Source of the DNA: Macrobrachium rosenbergii
Taxonomy: Eukaryota; Arthropoda; Malacostraca; Decapoda; Palaemonidae
Length of the DNA stretch: 64,000 bases
Assembly: GCF_040412425.1 (NCBI RefSeq)
Contig: NC_089756.1
Location: 882,998-946,997 of the forward strand
Direction of reading: 5' to 3'
Positions 23,231-35,235 of the stretch are shown here, one piece after another. The translations under genes were made by a program, and so were the position numbers. Every line of letters begins with the position of its first letter. The first letter of the stretch is position 1. The notes under the pieces are model-generated. The model was not told the origin of the DNA and searched no databases. It worked only from the letters and a program-made list of their open reading frames with translations.

Positions 23231-24026
23231 CTACACAACTTGTTGAGCAGCCACCACAGGACCCAAGGAAAAAGTGTCCAAGAACTTGCGGGTTACATCC
23301 CAAAGGTAGAAGGTAGTGAAGGTGGTCTGTTGGGACCACACACCCGCCTTCAAAACCTGTGGGACCAACAGGTTCTTCCGGAATGCAAGGGACTGACCAA
23401 TACTGTGGACTTCGTGAGCTCTCAGATGAAGCGTACCGGTGTTGTCTTCTCCAGCAGCGGAATACGCTCTCCTTATCGTCTCATGAAGCCAGAAAGAGAT
23501 CATGTTCTTGGACACTTCTTTCTTGGTCGAGCCAGTGCTAACAATGAGTCATCGACACTCAGGCTGGAGGTGGCGAGTCCTCTTCAGGTAGTACCACAGC
23601 ACTCTAACAGTACGTAGTGGCATCTCGGCTGGGTCATCACCAATAAAGTCCTCTAGGGAGGGGATCGTGAAAGACTCGAATCGAGCGTCAGGGACCGATG
23701 GATTCTGAGTCTTCGCTACGAAATCTGGGATGAAATCGAGCGTGACTGATCAACATCCCCTCGAGTGTTTAACATCAAAGGAAGGTCCGTGAAGTTCGCC
23801 AACTCTCTTCGCCGATGCCAGGGCAAGCAAGAAGACAGTCTTGAGGGGCAGATCCCTGTCTGACGTCTCGTAAAGATTCATATGGTGCATGAGTCAGGCT
23901 CCTTAAAGCAAGAGTCACATCCCATGCAGGGGGACTGAGATCCCTGGATGGGCAAGACCTTTCAAAGCTTCTTATCAGCTGGGATACCTTGAAGGACGAG
24001 GAGATATCTACTCCTTTCAGCTGCAA
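23231..24026 (-). pseudogene. Tyrosine recombinase of the DIRS-like element
   Basis: The N-terminal part is open at 24026-23775, including the conserved SFERSCPSRDLSPPAWDVTLALRSL segment. After a decayed middle (about 23775-23516), the C-terminal part reads at 23515-23231 with ISFWLHETIRRAY, the HxxR-type box RAHEV and TTFYLWDV, whose Tyr should be the nucleophile. In the box the residue three after His reads His, not Arg (AHEVH), so a catalytic Arg appears lost. It would integrate circular cDNA without target duplication. Confidence 0.75.
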
Positions 24027-24265
24027 GACTAGGCTGAGTGCGGCCCGATAGCCTTTTACAGCTGAAACAGAGAGAAGTTTCTCTCAGCGAAGAAAGACAA
24101 GGAAGTCCGGGACCTGCTGAAGAGTAGCTCCAACTAGAGAGATACCCCATCCACATCCACAACACCAACCACAGAAGATGGACCACTTTCCCTGTTATAC
24201 TGCTGTGGAGGATCTTCTGAGGTATTCAGCCATCTCCGTTGCTGCGCAACATGAAAACCTCTTGC

Positions 24266-25119
24266 TCACAGGAGATGGTGGATAACCTCCAGCTGTGAAG
24301 ACACAGGGAATGCACAGCCAGGTGATACTGCTCTACATGGTGTTGACACAGCAGGTTGGCCAAGGGGAATCTCTCTCGGTGCCTCGGAAAGAACAGCTAG
24401 CAGGTCAGGATAACAAACGACCTGCGGCCATTTGGGTGCTACCAGAATCATTCTGGGATTTGGAGTGATCATCACTTGGTTGATTACTCTGCGAATCAGA
24501 CAGAATGGAAGAAAGGCATAGAAGTCAAGATTGTCCCATGGGTGCTGGCACACGTCCTCTGCAGCGGCCCATGGGTCTGGCATGACTGAGCAGAAGACCT
24601 GAACTTTTCTGTTCTGCTGGGTGGTGAACAGATCGATGACTGGACGCCCCCACTGGTCGAACAACCTTTCTGCGGCTTCGGGTGTAAGAGACCATTCTGT
24701 TTCGATCACCTGATTTTGGCAGCTGAGCTTGTCCACCACGACATTCCTCTTGCCTGGAATGTACCTGGCTGACAGCTCTACTGAGTGAGCCAGTGCCCAT
24801 TCGTGCACCTGTATCATCAACTGATGTAGCAGGAGGCATACTAGACACCCTTGCTTGTTGACGTATGCCACTACCATGGTATTGTCGCTCATCAGTACCA
24901 CGGACTCCCGGAACTCTTGGAAAGCCAGGAAAACTGCCTTGAGTTCCAGGATATTGACGTGAAGGTGCTTGTTACAAGTCTCGGGGCCACACTCCTGAAG
25001 TCAGCAACTCCTTCAGGTGTGCGCCCCAGCCCTCGGTCGATGCGTCCAAGAACAGAAGCATGTCTGGAGGGCGAGTATGCAGGCATACTCTTATTAAGAG
25101 GTTCCTGTTGTCCATCCAC
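24266..25119 (-). pseudogene. RNase H region of the DIRS-like element
   Basis: The RNase H start is visible near 25045 (LFLDASTEGWGAHL), with an Asp in a DAS context. In the next block (24901-24266) come SDNTMVVAYVNKQG and YIPGKRNVVVDKLS. Then follows the DIRS-typical connector DLFTTQQNRK..DPWAAAEDVCQHPWDNLDFYAFLP and ILVAPKWPQVVCYPDLL. That connector between RNase H and recombinase is characteristic of DIRS elements. Frame changes occur between the two blocks. Confidence 0.75.
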
Positions 25120-25209
25120 CAGTATAGATCCTCTCTCACCTCCTCAGAAAGAGGGATGAGAAAGGACTGGGTGGTCTCCGGACTGGGATCAATACTCCTT
25201 TAGCCTCCA

Positions 25210-25817
25210 TCATAGAGACTGAAGGTGAAGACGCTCATGAGGAACCAACTTCTCCAATGACGACAGGTGATCGATGATGACTTGCCATTGCCGAGCTGGC
25301 TGTTCCAGTCGATACAGAAACTGTTGTGCCGCCTTCCTGAACTTGTTGATAAGAGAGTCTGTGGGAAAGACTTTCACTGCTACCATATCTACCAGCATGC
25401 CCAGGTACTTTATCCTCTGCTTGGGGTGAGATCCGATTTCTTGAGATTTACTACGATCCAAAGGTCGCAGCAAAACTCAAGGAGCCGATCCCTGTCCTGT
25501 TGCAACTGTGAGCAGGAACTCGCCAGGACCAGCCAGTCGTCGAGATACCTCAATAGGAGTATCCCTTGTGAATGGGCTCAAGTTGGCACTAAAGAAAACA
25601 CTCTCATGAACACCTGGGGAGTGATCAAGAGCCCGAAACAGAGTGCCCTGAATTGGAGGACTGACTCCCTGAGGATAAAGTGGAGGTACTTGTAAGAGGA
25701 CAGATGAATGGGTATTTGGAAATACGCATCCTTCAAGTCCACCGTAAGCATGAAGTAGTTCTCCCGAAGGAGGCGAGCACTGATCGCACCGTCTCCATTG
25801 TGAACTGAGTCTGACAA
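25210..25817 (-). pseudogene. Reverse transcriptase of the DIRS-like element
   Basis: At 25817-25578: MLTVDLKDAYFQIPIH and FRALCFGLLITPQVF, typical of DIRS RT. An in-frame TGA at 25580-25578 is followed in the same frame by the catalytic box YLDD at 25547-25536. A further shift leads to 25473-25210 (IKYLGMLVDMVAVKVFPT, ARQWQVIIDHLSSLEKLVP), the thumb/connection region. RT signatures are complete but lie on separate open pieces. Confidence 0.8.
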
Positions 25818-26243
25818 ATGAAAGGGTTCGGGGGTGGGGGGAGAGAAGCCTATGACTGGTCGTCAACCCCCTGTAGCTTTCTCTACGAGAAAGATTCGGT
25901 TGTAAAAGCCTGGGGACCGATCCGACACAACTTCCACAGCACAGTTTCTCAGCATGGCTATCACTTCTTGCATTAGTGCGATGTCCTTCAGAGATCCAGG
26001 AATGTAGGTGTGGAGACGGACTAGTGTGATGGTGAGACGTGGCCGAGACTCAAAGGTTAGTAGATATCACTCCCAAAGGACATCCATCATCCAGGTCTTG
26101 GCTCCGTATTGCTGCCATGTTGCCCAATGGCACAACAGGCACCCACCCATCTTCGGCAGCAGTTGGGGGGGGGTGGGGGAATGCCGCCCCTAGTGTTTCC
26201 CCTTCTTCTTCCCCTTGCCCCCTTTACCAGACCAGAAAGTGGG

Positions 26244-27521
26244 CTAAAAGGGGCAGGAAAGCCCACCCTTTTCAGAGGAAGAAGAAGATTGGGTGTTCCC
26301 ACGGGATCCCTTCGAAGACTGGGACTTCTTATGAACCAGGGAAGTGCTAGCCTGGCCTGAAGGCCAAGACACAGTGGAATGCAAAGACCTGGAGGTCTTA
26401 GCCACTGCCTGGTGAACAAGGCGGTCGCTGTCATCGGCCCGACGCTTGTCCACCGCAGCATCCACCAACTCTCTAGAGAAGAGAGAGGTAGAACCCAGCA
26501 ACGGTCCGTTCCACAGGGTCATTGCCGACTCAGGCCCCACAGACCTGGCGAAGTGAGAAAGAATGGCATCTCTCCACTTAAGAACTAAGTTGGCCCACAG
26601 GTTTGCCATCTGGCTGGTGAGGTAGGAGATGGCTCTACCTCCAGACTGGCAAGGTCTCCCGAAAGCAGAGTCCTCCCCAGGGTACAATAGTGCCTGAGGC
26701 GGCAGCCACTTTGGATACTGTGAATGACCACAGATCCAACCAGGAGACTGCCTGGTAAGCTGCCATGGTGGTGACTTCAGGGTTGCTGCCTCTTGCTGCA
26801 AAAGAGAAATACTCTCTGCAGTAAGTTGCTGTAACGAGAGACCCAGACCTAGACAAACCAGATCTGGGTCAACCTGTTTAGGCGGCAATGACCCTTCCAA
26901 GGGCGTGTAGAAATGCTTCTGTTGAGGCAGAGGAGGGGGAAGCAGCCTGTCCAAGCAGTTCGATAAAAGAGAACTGTCTTGCCCAGAAACAAGACCATTC
27001 ACTTGATCGAGGACCCCCTCGGCAAGCATGGACCACGGCAGCCCCACCGAAATCTTGGGTTCCTTTTTCTGTCCCCAGAAGGATTCAAGGCGCGAAGGAC
27101 AATCCACAGACGAGACCGTGGTCCCTTCCCTGAGGTCATTGCATTGACGAATCAGCACAATTACCTCTGCAAAGCTCCTCTGTATCTCAGGGGTGTTCGC
27201 GTCCTGGGGAAGAGGACCCTCGAGTCCTTCCAGGGTACGGTCCTCCTGATCTACTCTCCCAGCAAGAGGGAGAACTTTGGCAAACCCCTGCACCACGCAG
27301 GTGTACGATCTGGTCGGTCCAAGAACTGAGCCAGGAACTCTGGTCGAACTCTGGGGAGACGACTCACCGGAGTTCCTCCTGTCCGACTCACGCTTCCTGG
27401 GAGGAGCCCAGGAGGTTGAGGAGACAGGCGAGGAGGATTGGGCACCCCCACTGGTCTTGCTGGTGGAACTAGCAGGAGCAACGGGCTGGGAGCTGTCACC
27501 TACCCGTGGTGATGATGGCAA
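26244..27521 (-). pseudogene. Gag-like protein of the DIRS-like element, C-terminal part
   Basis: An open frame of 425 residues, the longest in this element. The N-terminal third is Ser/Pro-rich and low in structure. The middle and C-terminal parts are Leu-rich with helical character (e.g. LSLQQLTAESISLLQQEAATL). No motif is recognised. Position upstream of RT and lack of enzymatic signatures point to Gag. The frame ends just before the decayed RT start. Confidence 0.55.
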
Positions 27522-27632
27522 CCCTGGTCAAGGAGAACTCTTTTGCCTCGGCAAAGCGTTGTCCCGAGGAGAGCGGAGCTGTTCACGCAAGTCAAGCCAG
27601 GCACTTGGCTCCGTCGAGCCAGGGTGGCCATG

Positions 27633-28531
27633 CTAATGTGGCCGGGGACTGGGTGGAGTTGAACATGTGGCTGGCTGGCGAGAACTTGCGCTGTCCTCTA
27701 GACAGGCCCCAGGCTTCTTCAAGGCCAAAACCTCATGAGAAGACTGAGCAGGGGACTTCTTCTCCATCTCACCAGGTGTCTGGACTTGAGAGGATGACGC
27801 ACCTTCCCAGGAACCTTGCTTGGCACTCATGGAAGTGCCACCAGGAAGAGTCGGAAAACCTGCTCGTCCAGACTCTTTTTCCCGTCCTGTGCCCGAGTTT
27901 GTACAGAGAAAGGTATCTCTGGTACCAGACCGGGGCACCTAGGTCTCCTTAGAAACCCGGGTACTCCTCCACCAAACCTGAAGGCAAAGTCAGGTCAAAA
28001 GAGGAAGCCTCTACTCGCTCTGGGAAAAAAATAATCCCCCCACAGCGAGGAGAGGCCCCAGAGAGGATGTCCTGATCATCCACTCCCCTGCGGCCTTCCA
28101 CACCCGACAAAGCGAGTGAAGAAGGCAAGGGGGAGTCCTCACCCGAAGGAGAGGCGGCAAGATGGAGAAGCTTGCTGAGAGGGAGAAACGATTCCGACAG
28201 GTTAGCCACCAAGGGAGTCATCGGGGGTGTATAATCCTCAGATGACGCCTTGGGCGGACTTCCTTCGGTACTGTCTCCTCCCCTCAAACTTCACCCATTG
28301 CTCGGCAGACCAGGAGCAACACTCCAAGCAAGGAGAGTTACGGGAACAGACACATCCTCTGCGGGTGGGGCAAAGGGCGTGTGGGTCCATATCAATATGC
28401 AAGCAGAAGCTATTGCACTTCTTCCTTCCTACCGCAGGACATACAAGCTGGGGAAAGGAGGGCTCATGGGGCATATCAACCTTCATTATCAACCAAAAAA
28501 CAAGAAAGATCCCACCGAATAAACAGCTCAA
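27633..28531 (-). pseudogene. Gag-like N-terminal Cys-rich region of the DIRS-like element
   Basis: At 28531-28238 a Cys/His cluster reads CPAVGRKKCNSFC, then DPHALCPTRRGCVC and SPCLECCSWSAEQW, followed by RRQYRRK. The DPHxLC...C...C..C..WSxxQW pattern is one I associate with Gag-like proteins of DIRS elements in aquatic invertebrates. Acidic, Ser/Pro-rich continuations occur in other frames at 28287-27949 and 27938-27633, so at least two frameshifts separate this from the 27521 block. RNA binding by the cluster is an inference. Confidence 0.55.
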
Positions 28532-28590
28532 CAGCAGTCAGGACGGAGAGCGAGAAACATGTCTGTAGCGCACAACGGCCAAAAGCAAAT

Positions 28591-28746
28591 GGGAATGTTT
28601 ACATCTAGGCAGGCGGTACTCCCTCCTCCTGGACGGTAGTTAACTGCCTAACCACCTTGTTCGAAAGTTCAACAGCCGTTTCAGCTTCGCTGAAAGTAAT
28701 TCCTAATGTAAAGGACCAATGGTTTGTATATACTGTAGTGTCGGAA
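28591..28746. repeat. DIRS right end, inverted terminal repeat
   Basis: 28591-28731 reads as the reverse complement of the left end, with shared blocks GTTAACTGCCTAACCACCTT, GTTCGAAAGTTCAA and CAGCTTCGCTGAAAGTAAT. The joint to the interrupted LTR is near 28746. Confidence 0.8.
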
Positions 28747-28813
28747 CAAATAACCGTTACTGGGAAAAATCGAAAGATGATTGTTCAAACAAAATGATCA
28801 CCAAAATCTCACA
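28747..28813 (-). repeat. 3' LTR, distal fragment
   Basis: This is the outer part of the split LTR: AATCGAAAGATGATTGTTCAA matches AATCGAAAGATGATATTTCAA in the intact copy near 30330. On the minus strand the LTR starts TGTGAG at 28813, just after the polypurine tract. Confidence 0.75.
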
Positions 28814-28930
28814 CCTCCTCATCCCATAGAAGAAATTAAAGAATATTTTTTTACACAGTACTCTCTCTCCTCTGATGCCGCCACAACCCTGCCAGACAAA
28901 ACAGAACTGGTCCTGTCATGGTCACCAATT
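28814..28930 (-). other. Interior of the TRIM-like element with PBS and PPT
   Basis: Only 117 bp separate the LTRs. The minus strand opens with AATTGGTGACC at the 5' LTR edge (28930-28920), a candidate tRNA primer site, and closes with GGGATGAGGAGG (28825-28814), a polypurine tract abutting the next LTR. No reading frame of note. The two replication signals with nothing between them are what define a terminal-repeat retrotransposon in miniature. Confidence 0.7.
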
Positions 28931-31828
<2,898 letters not shown>

Positions 31829-31905
31829 TTCGTGTGGAGTGACTTAGCCGTTATATGCAACGCATATGCTGACGGACAATTAAGATTTGCTCTTCTTGTA
31901 AATAT

Positions 31906-31966
31906 TTATTTGCCGACGTTTCGTAAATTTCATATATACTTACATCTTCAAGGGCTCTAAAATAGA
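31906..31966 (-). ncRNA. Degenerate hammerhead-ribozyme-like motif (arm 1)
   Basis: The minus strand reads GCC, then CUUGAAGA (hammerhead core CUGANGA with one extra U), then a segment whose ends can pair as GUAA/UUAC (stem II), then GAAACGUC, matching the GAA-ACGU-C core with a palindromic short stem III. GGC after the cleavage position can pair with the upstream GCC. Beyond an asymmetric bulge, AAAUA can pair with UAUUU, extending stem I. Penelope-like elements are known to carry hammerhead motifs in their terminal repeats. The extra U suggests decay, or a misreading on my part. Confidence 0.45.
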
Positions 31967-32125
31967 TAAAAACAATGCATAATTAGCATAAAATTCAAAT
32001 ATATTTTTTTACGTTTAAAACTATACATTTAAAAAAACAAGTTATGTTAAAATTCATAAATTCACCAGAGTAAAAGAAACATACGTGGAAAGAAACTAGA
32101 AAATAAACAAAGAAGAAAACACACC

Positions 32126-32440
32126 TCAAGACAAGACAAGGGGAGTGGCTGTTGACTGCGTGTTTAATGGGGGAACCAGTTGTTTGATCAACAAGGACTC
32201 TAAAATGGGTAATTCCTGGGTGTTGGGTGTTTGTCTGATGATTTTAAAATCTTTACTTTCAATGTATGTTTTACAGATTTTAGCATGTTCCGGGTTCGTG
32301 AGTCTGCTGCCTGACCCCTCATGACAGTCGATGCACACCTTCAGGAGCCTTCATGTGGATCCCACATAAATCCCCGTGTTACACCTGGGGCAAGTATATT
32401 ATATACCACACAAGAGGACATGGAAGGGCACAGACAATCC
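32126..32440 (-). pseudogene. GIY-YIG-like endonuclease region of PLE arm 1
   Basis: The C-terminal domain reads in two frames: VVYNILAPGVTRGFMWDPHEG up to 32341, then RLTNPEHAKICKTYIESKDFKIIR and ELPILESLLIKQLVPPLNTQ to 32126. The last part fits the end of GIY-YIG domains in Penelope-like elements, including the conserved Glu in ILESLLIK. The first strand (canonically GIY...YIG) is degenerate. Compared with arm 2, 12 and 18 bases are missing, both multiples of three. Confidence 0.65.
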
Positions 32441-32683
32441 TTGAACTGAAACAAAGAGTGGATGGATAAGGGATTTTTCGGAATCAAGTCAACTTTTATA
32501 GCAGGAAAATGATCTTGTATTACCTGAGTGAATTTCCTCTTAAAAGAACTGTCACAGGCATAGGGGAAGCTGGCATAAAATTCCAGTTTTGGTACAGAAG
32601 AATATTTTACTGGTGGGGAGAAGAAATTGTTTATTAATTTTCGGCAAATCTTATTGACAAAATTAACAGGAAAACAGTTGTTT

Positions 32684-33193
32684 TTAAAATAGTTTGCTAA
32701 GAATATAATTAAATTCTTTGTGAAACATATCCCAGTTAGAAGTAAGCCGTAAAGCTCTGTGGAATAATGTAAAAGCAGAATTAAGTTTAAAATTAAAGTA
32801 GCATGCACTATAGAAATTCGAGCCCAATCCGGTAAAAGTTTGTTTTCTAAAAACAGTAGTGTTAAAAGCATTATTTTGCCTTGTAACAAGGACGTCAAGG
32901 AAGGAAAGCTGATGGTTGGACTCCCTCTCGAGCGTAAACCTAATGGAGTGTTGGGTATTGACGAATTCGAGGAAGGAGTCAGCATGATGATCCTGTTTGA
33001 AGAGCAGGAAAGTATCATCAACAAACCTGTTATAAAATAGAGGACGGAAGCCTAAGGCACAATCGTCTAACATGCGCTCCTCCAGGGAGCACATGAAGAT
33101 GTTGGCGAAGGTGGGTCCAAGGGGTGAACCCATAGCCAAGCCCTCAATTTGTTTAAATAACTTACCATTAAAAACAAAGGCCGTGTCCAGCAC
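32684..33193 (-). pseudogene. Reverse transcriptase of PLE arm 1
   Basis: 169 residues with QIEGLAMGSPLGPTFANIFM and the catalytic box YNRFVDDTFLLF, then HQLSFLDVLV, all characteristic of Penelope-like RT. The protein continues in the next frame from about 32700 (NNFFSPPVKYSSVPKLEFYASFPY) to 32341. About nine residues in ten agree with arm 2 (38274-38783); I counted 18 differences. Upstream RT motifs are present out of frame to 33375. Confidence 0.85.
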
Positions 33194-33381
33194 GGCTATG
33201 TCTAGTGGGTTTTAAAAGTCGAGCGGTTAAAATTTCTAAAAACTGAGTTGGGTTCGGGAAATAGCTTATCATGGATTATCTCTAGGTTATAGTCTCAGCA
33301 AATGGAACATTTGTAAACAAGAACTTTACATCAAAACTGGTCATTACCAGATCGGAGTCTTGGATAAGAACTTTTTTTTCA

Positions 33382-33550
33382 AATTGTACTCGTTCGCTGT
33401 ATTTTATTGTTAATTGTTATTGACCTCAGGTCACCCTTGCTTCCATTGTTTTCTGCGGCGCGACGCCAATCTGCTGCTATATAAACCGCGTGGATCGTGA
33501 ATAAATCAGGAGTTCACTTTTTACCTGCTCGTTTCTTTTGCACCTCTTAA
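33382..33550 (+). repeat. 5' LTR fragment of gypsy element 3
   Basis: It corresponds to the last ~170 bp of the 3' LTR: TTGTACTCGTTCGCTGTATTTT, GCTATATAAACCGC (TATA), GTGAATAAATCAGGAGTTC (polyadenylation signal) and the end GCACCTCTTAA. About 250 bp of the LTR start are missing at the junction with the Penelope-like arm. Confidence 0.85.
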
Positions 33551-33570
33551 AGTGGTGACCCCCGGAGTGG
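33551..33570 (+). promoter_or_regulatory. Primer-binding region of gypsy element 3
   Basis: Directly after the 5' LTR, AGTGGTGACCCCCGGAGTGG has the TGGTGACCC form seen in animal gypsy primer sites. The tRNA was not determined. Confidence 0.55.
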
Positions 33571-33786
33571 TTCCCGAAGCCATTAGCGAACCCATACGGC
33601 GACTCAGTCTTGGCTTCAGGAGCTTACTCACGCCCTTAGCAGACTAATCACGGCGCTGGACCAGCGTTTGGCCGTGCTGACTCTCGTCGGCAAAATCACC
33701 AGCGTCATTAGCGGACTCACACGGCTCGCTCCCAAGTGCGTTTTGACACGAGTACCCTACTCCATTTAAGAGGGCAAAGAGCGAGT

Positions 33787-34720
33787 ATGGATGCAGACAT
33801 CCCCTCCTTCGTGCAGTTAACCGCTGACCTTGCGGATACGGAGGTCTACCTACCTCCCATATCACCAGCGCCGAGGCTCTCATGCTCCTCCACACCCCTG
33901 CCTGCGCGCCCGCACTCTCCCCAGCCTGGCGGGACAATCAAGGGCTGCCTGGTCTATAAAGCTGCCACTGTTCACGCAGGGGAATCCGTCGGCGTGGCTC
34001 TACAGGGTCGAGAGCCAGTTCAGGATTGCAGATCTTAATGACGAGGTGCTGCAGGCTGATATAGTACTCAACGCCCTGCCAGAGGAGATCTACAGGAAGC
34101 TCGTCCCGTGGGTGTCTGATGCATGCCCCCTTACCTACCGCCTCCTGAAGAAAACCCTCCTTGAGACATGCTCCCTGCCGGTTGCCGAGCGGGCTGCCCG
34201 CGCCCTCGACCTCGCCATCAACCCGCAGCAGGATCAGAGCGTCATGGAGTCATGGGGCATGATCCAAGACCTCCTCACCCTCCCAGACACTGATGGCAGT
34301 AAAAAGAAGTGCAAAATAAGCCTGTCGCGGGAGCTCCTCCTCCGTCAGCTCCTCCCGGAGGTCCGCACACAAATCCCTGAGCCCTACGTGATGCCCCTCG
34401 AAGCCCTGATTTGCACAGCACAGCACTTGACGGACTCCGTGAAGGCAACAAAGCGGGTACCAGCGGCCACACTCCCAGTCAGCACCATCCAGCAGGAGGA
34501 CGGCGCAGAGCAAGAGGTCAACGCCGTCACCAGGAGACGCCCAGCGCCTCCCAGCAGATGGAATTCCTCTGATCTGTGCCACTACCACAGGCGGTTCCGC
34601 AAGGATGCCCGGAACTGCCTGCCGCCCTGTTCATTCGCCCGTTCAAAAAACAGGGGAGGCGGCGGCCAACAGGACAGGCCACCATGGCAGCAGAAGAACC
34701 CAGGGGCCCAAAACCAGTAG
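33787..34720 (+). pseudogene. gag: Gag of gypsy element 3
   Basis: I chose the ATG at 33787 (MDADIPSFVQLTADLAD). A frame break near 33960 leads into the long frame ending at 34720. Conserved capsid features are GNPSAWLYRVESQFRI and LPEEIYRKLVPWV. At the C-terminus LCHYHRRFRKDARNCLPPC is a Cys/His cluster typical of this clade instead of a CCHC knuckle. Gag overlaps the protease frame, and a slippery heptamer sits at 34645-34651. Without the break the protein would be ~310 residues. Confidence 0.8.
34645..34651 (+). promoter_or_regulatory. Candidate -1 ribosomal frameshift site (A AAA AAC)
   Basis: In the gag frame the codons read TCA AAA AAC, giving the canonical heptamer A AAA AAC. A -1 slip moves exactly into the frame that encodes the protease (KKQGRRRPTGQ..., then VDTG). 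The downstream sequence is GC-rich (GGGGAGGCGGCGGCC), which could stabilise a stimulatory structure. Confidence 0.65.
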
Positions 34721-35235
34721 GCTTCTACGTCCGCGACACCATCTCCGGCAGGATGATGCTGGTCGACACGGGGGCCGTTAGATCAATCTTCCCGGCATCT
34801 AGAGAGGACCGTAAGCGAGAACCAGACCCGGCTGCCTCTCTGACGGCCGCCAACGGGTTCCCCATCCTCTCCTACGGAACCAGGCCCCTGTCGATCTCCA
34901 TCCTTGGCTGGAGGTACTCCCGGGACTTCGTCGTCACGGGCGTTAGGACCCCGCTCCTGGGTGCGGATTTCCTAACACACTTTGGGCTGGCAGTCGACGT
35001 CAGTCAGAAATACCTCCTCGACACAGACTCCTGCCAGTCCCTCCCGTTGGCAACGGGACCCAAGGCGCCCACCATCTGTGTTCAGGCCCGAGCTCTGCCA
35101 AAAGTCCAGGGCCCCAGCCAAACATGGCATATATCACCACATAAAAACAAAGGGCCCCCTGCACATGCGAAGTTCCGGAGGCTTCCCCCTCGACGCCTTC
35201 AGGAGGCCAAGGATGCGTTCGCCGAAATGGAATGA
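34690..35235 (+). pseudogene. pol: Aspartic protease of gypsy element 3
   Basis: GFYVRDTISGRMMLVDTGAV carries an intact Asp-Thr-Gly, and LLGADFLTHFGLAVD is the closing part of the fold. The frame continues into the RT leader (RLPPRRLQEAKDAFAEME) and stops at 35233-35235. RT begins at once in a different frame (35232), so a small indel disconnects them. It would process Gag and Gag-Pol after frameshifting. Confidence 0.8.

Larger units (their letters stand above)
22381..28746 (-). mobile_element. DIRS-like tyrosine-recombinase retrotransposon
   Basis: The interior encodes, in order on the minus strand, a Cys-rich Gag-like region, RT with YLDD, RNase H and a tyrosine recombinase, which is the DIRS arrangement. 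The ends are inverted, not direct, repeats of ~140 bp (22421-22556 against 28591-28731), a DIRS1-type hallmark. There is no retroviral integrase or protease. The insertion splits an LTR-element LTR, and comparison with the uninterrupted copy at 30290-30340 places the joints at GGTAAAA and AACCGTTACTG with no obvious target duplication, as expected for recombinase-mediated insertion. Coding frames carry many breaks. Confidence 0.85.
31830..33375 (-). mobile_element. Penelope-like element, 5' truncated (inverted arm 1)
   Basis: The minus strand encodes a Penelope-type RT followed by a GIY-YIG-like endonuclease region. The element ends with AAACGTCGGCAAATA and a terminal motif CTGACGGACAATTAAG. 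The reading frame begins within RT (DVKFLFTNVPF region near 33340), so the element is 5' truncated, and it runs into a truncated gypsy LTR near 33375-33382. A second copy lies in inverted orientation at 38200-39650. Confidence 0.85.

Noticed and set aside
23054..23617. 187-residue plus-strand frame
   Set aside because: It is antisense to the recombinase of the minus-strand DIRS-like element, whose motifs are clear on the other strand.
32341..33024. Long frame over the Penelope-like RT as a separate gene (also 38443-39126)
   Set aside because: Its first half overlaps the true RT frame out of register. Only the part past ~32700 (or ~38740 in arm 2) is real, as the shifted continuation of the same protein.
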